Assembly (NCBI GenBank): GCA_030431945.1
Contig: JAUIIF010000262.1
Span: 1 to 6,566 of the forward strand
Direction of reading: 5' to 3'
Origin: Bacteroidia bacterium
Lineage (GTDB): Bacteria > Bacteroidota > Bacteroidia > Chitinophagales > Saprospiraceae
DNA: 6,566 nucleotides
A program made the translations under genes and the position numbers. Position 1 is the first letter of the stretch; the number at the start of each line of letters is the position of its first letter. Positions 4,942-6,566 of the stretch are shown in pieces. The notes under the pieces were generated by a model, which saw nothing but the letters and a program-made list of their open reading frames with translations, did no database searches and was not told the origin of the DNA.

Positions 4942-5211
4942 ATGGCTCGTAAATCACTGATCGCCCGCGAACGTAAGCGGGAGCGCATGGTTGCCAAGTA
5001 CGCCGAAAAGCGTGCTGCACTAAAAGCTGAAGGTAACTGGGATGAGCTTGACCGCCTGCCCCGCAACTCTAACCCCATCCGCCTGCACAATCGCTGTGGT
5101 CTGACGGGGCGTCCAAAAGGTTACATGCGTAAATTCGGCCTGTGCCGGGTTAAGTTCCGCGAAATGGCCCTCAACGGTCAGATTCCGGGTGTTCGCAAAG
5201 CCAGCTGGTAA
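4942..5211 (+). CDS. rpsN: 30S ribosomal protein S14, zinc-independent (C-minus) type
   Basis: S14 is a late-assembly protein in the 30S head. The product has 89 residues, the length of the long zinc-free form (the zinc form has about 61). The helical N-terminal part is MARKSLIARERKRERMVAKY. The conserved end is NRCGLTGRPKGYMRKFGLCRVKFREMA...IPGVRKASW. Only C52 and C68 remain of the four zinc cysteines, so it should not bind zinc in the usual way. The ATG lies 1 nt after the rplE stop, implying coupled translation. A hairpin with a T-run follows the stop closely. Confidence 0.98.
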   Translation: MARKSLIARERKRERMVAKYAEKRAALKAEGNWDELDRLPRNSNPIRLHNRCGLTGRPKGYMRKFGLCRVKFREMALNGQIPGVRKASW

Positions 5212-5217
5212 ACTTTC

Positions 5218-5242
5218 CGGATTGCTGCCGCAATCTGTTTTT
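5218..5242 (+). terminator. Terminator-like hairpin between rpsN and rpsH
   Basis: CGGATTGC (5218-5225) pairs with GCAATCTG (5230-5237) around the loop TGCC, giving 8 bp with one G-U pair. Five T residues follow at once (5238-5242). It begins 7 nt after the rpsN stop and has the form of a modest intrinsic terminator. Because rpsH and later spc genes follow in the same direction, it may be a partial terminator or attenuator that lowers downstream expression. I see no convincing promoter between it and rpsH. Confidence 0.45.
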
Positions 5243-5318
5243 AACAATATCATTAACAGCCCCGTAGGTTTCCGGCTAGTTTAGGTCAGAAATACCGCGG
5301 AGCGCAATATTAATAGTC

Positions 5319-5729
5319 ATGGCCGTAACGGACCCGATTGCTGACTATCTGACCCGCATCCGCAATGCGCAAATTGCTGGTCACCGCGTTGTAACCATTC
5401 CTGCTTCTAAAACCAAGAAGCGGATGACGGAAATTCTGTACGATCAGGGGTACATCCTGAAGTACAAATTTGATAACGAAGCAGGAAAGGGAAAGCAGGG
5501 AGAAATCTCTATTGCCCTCAAGTACGAAAAGGACAGTAAGCGTCCGGTTATCCGGAAGCTCATCCGAGTTTCCAAGCCTGGTCTGCGCCAGTACGTAAAA
5601 GCAGATGCTCTTCCCCGTGTTATCAACGGCCTGGGCATTGCTATCGTTTCCACCTCTCACGGTCTGATGACCGATAAGCAGGCCCGGAAAGACAACGTCG
5701 GCGGCGAAGTACTTTGCTACGTATACTAA
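5319..5729 (+). CDS. rpsH: 30S ribosomal protein S8
   Basis: S8 is a primary-binding protein of the central domain of 16S rRNA and in E. coli is also the translational repressor of the spc operon. The product has 136 residues (E. coli 130). It begins MAVTDPIADYLTRIRNA and ends with the RNA-binding signature GLGIAIVSTSHGLMTDKQA (about 104-122) and GGEVLCYVY. The middle contains KRPVIRKLIRVSKPGLRQYV. The ATG at 5319 is 107 nt after rpsN, an unusually wide gap, and is preceded by gcaatattaatagtc, an A/T-rich context without a Shine-Dalgarno sequence. Whether it autoregulates here cannot be seen. Confidence 0.98.
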   Translation: MAVTDPIADYLTRIRNAQIAGHRVVTIPASKTKKRMTEILYDQGYILKYKFDNEAGKGKQGEISIALKYEKDSKRPVIRKLIRVSKPGLRQYVKADALPRVINGLGIAIVSTSHGLMTDKQARKDNVGGEVLCYVY

Positions 5730-5809
5730 TTCACCAACTTAAAGAATAACGCCTGCAGGCCTGAAGCGCAAAACAGCGTGGGGTCGTAAGGCAATTAAAT
5801 CAACAGGAT

Positions 5810-6367
5810 ATGTCCAGAATTGGCAAAAATCCCATCAGCGTTCCGGCAGGCGTCACTATTGATGTCAGCAAGGGTAACCTGGTGACCGTAAAGGGCCCTA
5901 AAGGGGAACTTACGCAGCAAGTCAATCCCGATCTCGGGGTTAACATGGAAGACGGAACGGTAACCGTTACCCGTCCTTCAAACAGTAAGCGTCACCGCAG
6001 CTTCCACGGTCTTTACCGTTCGCTGATTGCGAATATGATCACCGGGGTTACCGACGGCTACGAACTTCAACTCGAAGTGGTAGGGGTAGGTTACCGCGCT
6101 GAAAACAATGGCAACCTGTTGATCCTGACGCTTGGTTACTCTCACCCTATCTACTTTATGGTACCCGATGAGGTTTCGGTAGAAACGGTCAGCGCTAAGG
6201 GTAAGGCTCCGATTGTAATCCTGAAGAGTACTGATAAGCAGTTGGTCGGTCAGATTGCTGCTAAGATCCGTGCCTTCCGTAAGCCAGAGCCTTACAAAGG
6301 AAAAGGTATCAAGTTTGTTGGTGAAGAACTTCGTCGTAAGGCTGGTAAGACCGCCGCTAAGAAGTAA
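5810..6367 (+). CDS. rplF: 50S ribosomal protein L6
   Basis: L6 binds 23S rRNA beside the sarcin-ricin loop and the factor-binding site. The product has 185 residues, normal for the family (E. coli 177). It begins MSRIGKNPISVPAGVTIDV. The two repeated L6 domains are visible, with KGPKGEL (28-34) and RSLIANMITGVTDGYE (70-84) in the first and VGVGYRAE (91-98) and LGYSHPI (108-114) in the second. The C-terminal signature PEPYKGKGIKF (159-169) is followed by a basic tail ending KTAAKK. The 80-nt gap from rpsH contains a GCCTGCAGGC palindrome (5751-5760). The start context is AT-rich (aattaaatcaacaggat). Confidence 0.98.
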   Translation: MSRIGKNPISVPAGVTIDVSKGNLVTVKGPKGELTQQVNPDLGVNMEDGTVTVTRPSNSKRHRSFHGLYRSLIANMITGVTDGYELQLEVVGVGYRAENNGNLLILTLGYSHPIYFMVPDEVSVETVSAKGKAPIVILKSTDKQLVGQIAAKIRAFRKPEPYKGKGIKFVGEELRRKAGKTAAKK

Positions 6368-6401
6368 GATCCCCTAATCCCCAGAGGGGAATCAAAAAAA
6401 A
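6368..6401 (+). other. Alternative-hairpin element and A-tract before rplR
   Basis: TCCCC occurs twice (6370-6374 and 6378-6382), and either copy can pair with the single GGGGA at 6386-6390. The outer pairing, TCCCCT with AGGGGA, has a 9-nt loop; the inner has a 3-nt loop, AGA. Eight A residues follow (6394-6401), directly before the rplR start. On the + strand this is not a terminator because the tract is A, not T. It may influence translation of rplR. Confidence 0.4.
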
Positions 6402-6407
6402 TTAGCA

Positions 6408-6566
6408 ATGCAACTCACAAAATTAAAGCGGAGAAAGCGGATTCACAGCCGTGTTCGCCGGAACATCTCCGGTACGCCGGAGCAACCGCGCTTGAACGTT
6501 TTTCGCTCCAATAAATATATCTACGCTCAGTTGATCGATGACATCAACGGCGTAACCCTGGCACAA
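6408..6566 (+). CDS. rplR: 50S ribosomal protein L18, N-terminal part (3' truncated by window)
   Basis: L18 binds 5S rRNA together with L5 and helps place it in the central protuberance. Fifty-three codons are visible and the frame is open to the window edge, so about half of the protein is present. The start MQLTKLKRRKRIHSRVRRNISG and then PEQPRLNVFRSNKYIYAQLIDD match the L18 N-terminal domain: a basic tail, then the RLxVFRSNKxIYAQ strand. The ATG at 6408 follows an A-rich leader (eight A residues, then ttagca) with no Shine-Dalgarno sequence and is 40 nt after rplF. This is the expected gene at this place in the spc cluster. Confidence 0.95.
   Translation, partial: MQLTKLKRRKRIHSRVRRNISGTPEQPRLNVFRSNKYIYAQLIDDINGVTLAQ

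Noticed and set aside
5265..5272. TAGGTTTC as a promoter -7 element before rpsH
   Set aside because: It lacks the final G of TAnnTTTG and has no TTG at the proper distance upstream, so it is too weak to call.
5751..5760. GCCTGCAGGC palindrome between rpsH and rplF
   Set aside because: A 10-base palindrome without a loop cannot form a stable RNA hairpin, and no repeat of it is seen nearby.

Overview
This window is a slice of the bacterial S10-spc ribosomal-protein gene cluster. All genes lie on the + strand, in the order L2 (C-terminal part), S19, L22, S3, L16, L29, S17, L14, L24, L5, S14, S8, L6, L18 (N-terminal part). This is the conserved bacterial order with no gene missing or inserted. 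No tRNA, rRNA, mobile element, CRISPR array or non-ribosomal gene was found.

Organism: the evidence points to the Bacteroidota, probably a GC-moderate member of the Saprospiria/Lewinella type. The subgroup is inference. The reasons are NPVDHPMGGGEGR in L2, the S17 core (NKMDKTISVVIERR...HPIYGK...HDENNEC), the zinc-free S14, A/T-rich translation starts without Shine-Dalgarno sequences, and two copies of the Bacteroidota -7 promoter element TAnnTTTG.

Layout: positions 1-539 hold the rplB end and rpsS, 3 nt apart. Positions 540-861 are a 322-nt non-coding gap with a 12-bp perfect inverted repeat, a candidate promoter and a candidate 25-codon leader ORF. Positions 862-2009 hold rplV and rpsC, 2 nt apart. 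Positions 2010-2430 are a 421-nt non-coding gap with three compact inverted repeats and a second copy of the promoter core. Positions 2431-5211 hold rplP, rpmC, rpsQ, rplN, rplX, rplE and rpsN; most are tightly packed, with rplX and rplE sharing one base. Positions 5212-5318 contain a hairpin followed by five T residues. Positions 5319-6566 hold rpsH, rplF and the start of rplR.

Function: the products are structural parts of the 50S (L2, L22, L16, L29, L14, L24, L5, L6, L18) and 30S (S19, S3, S17, S14, S8) subunits, made together for ribosome assembly. No new enzymatic or defence system is visible. The unusual points are the division of the cluster into likely transcription modules by two long gaps, a strongly acidic heptad-patterned extension of about 57 residues on S17, an RGG-like tail on S3, and an altered KOW loop in L24.
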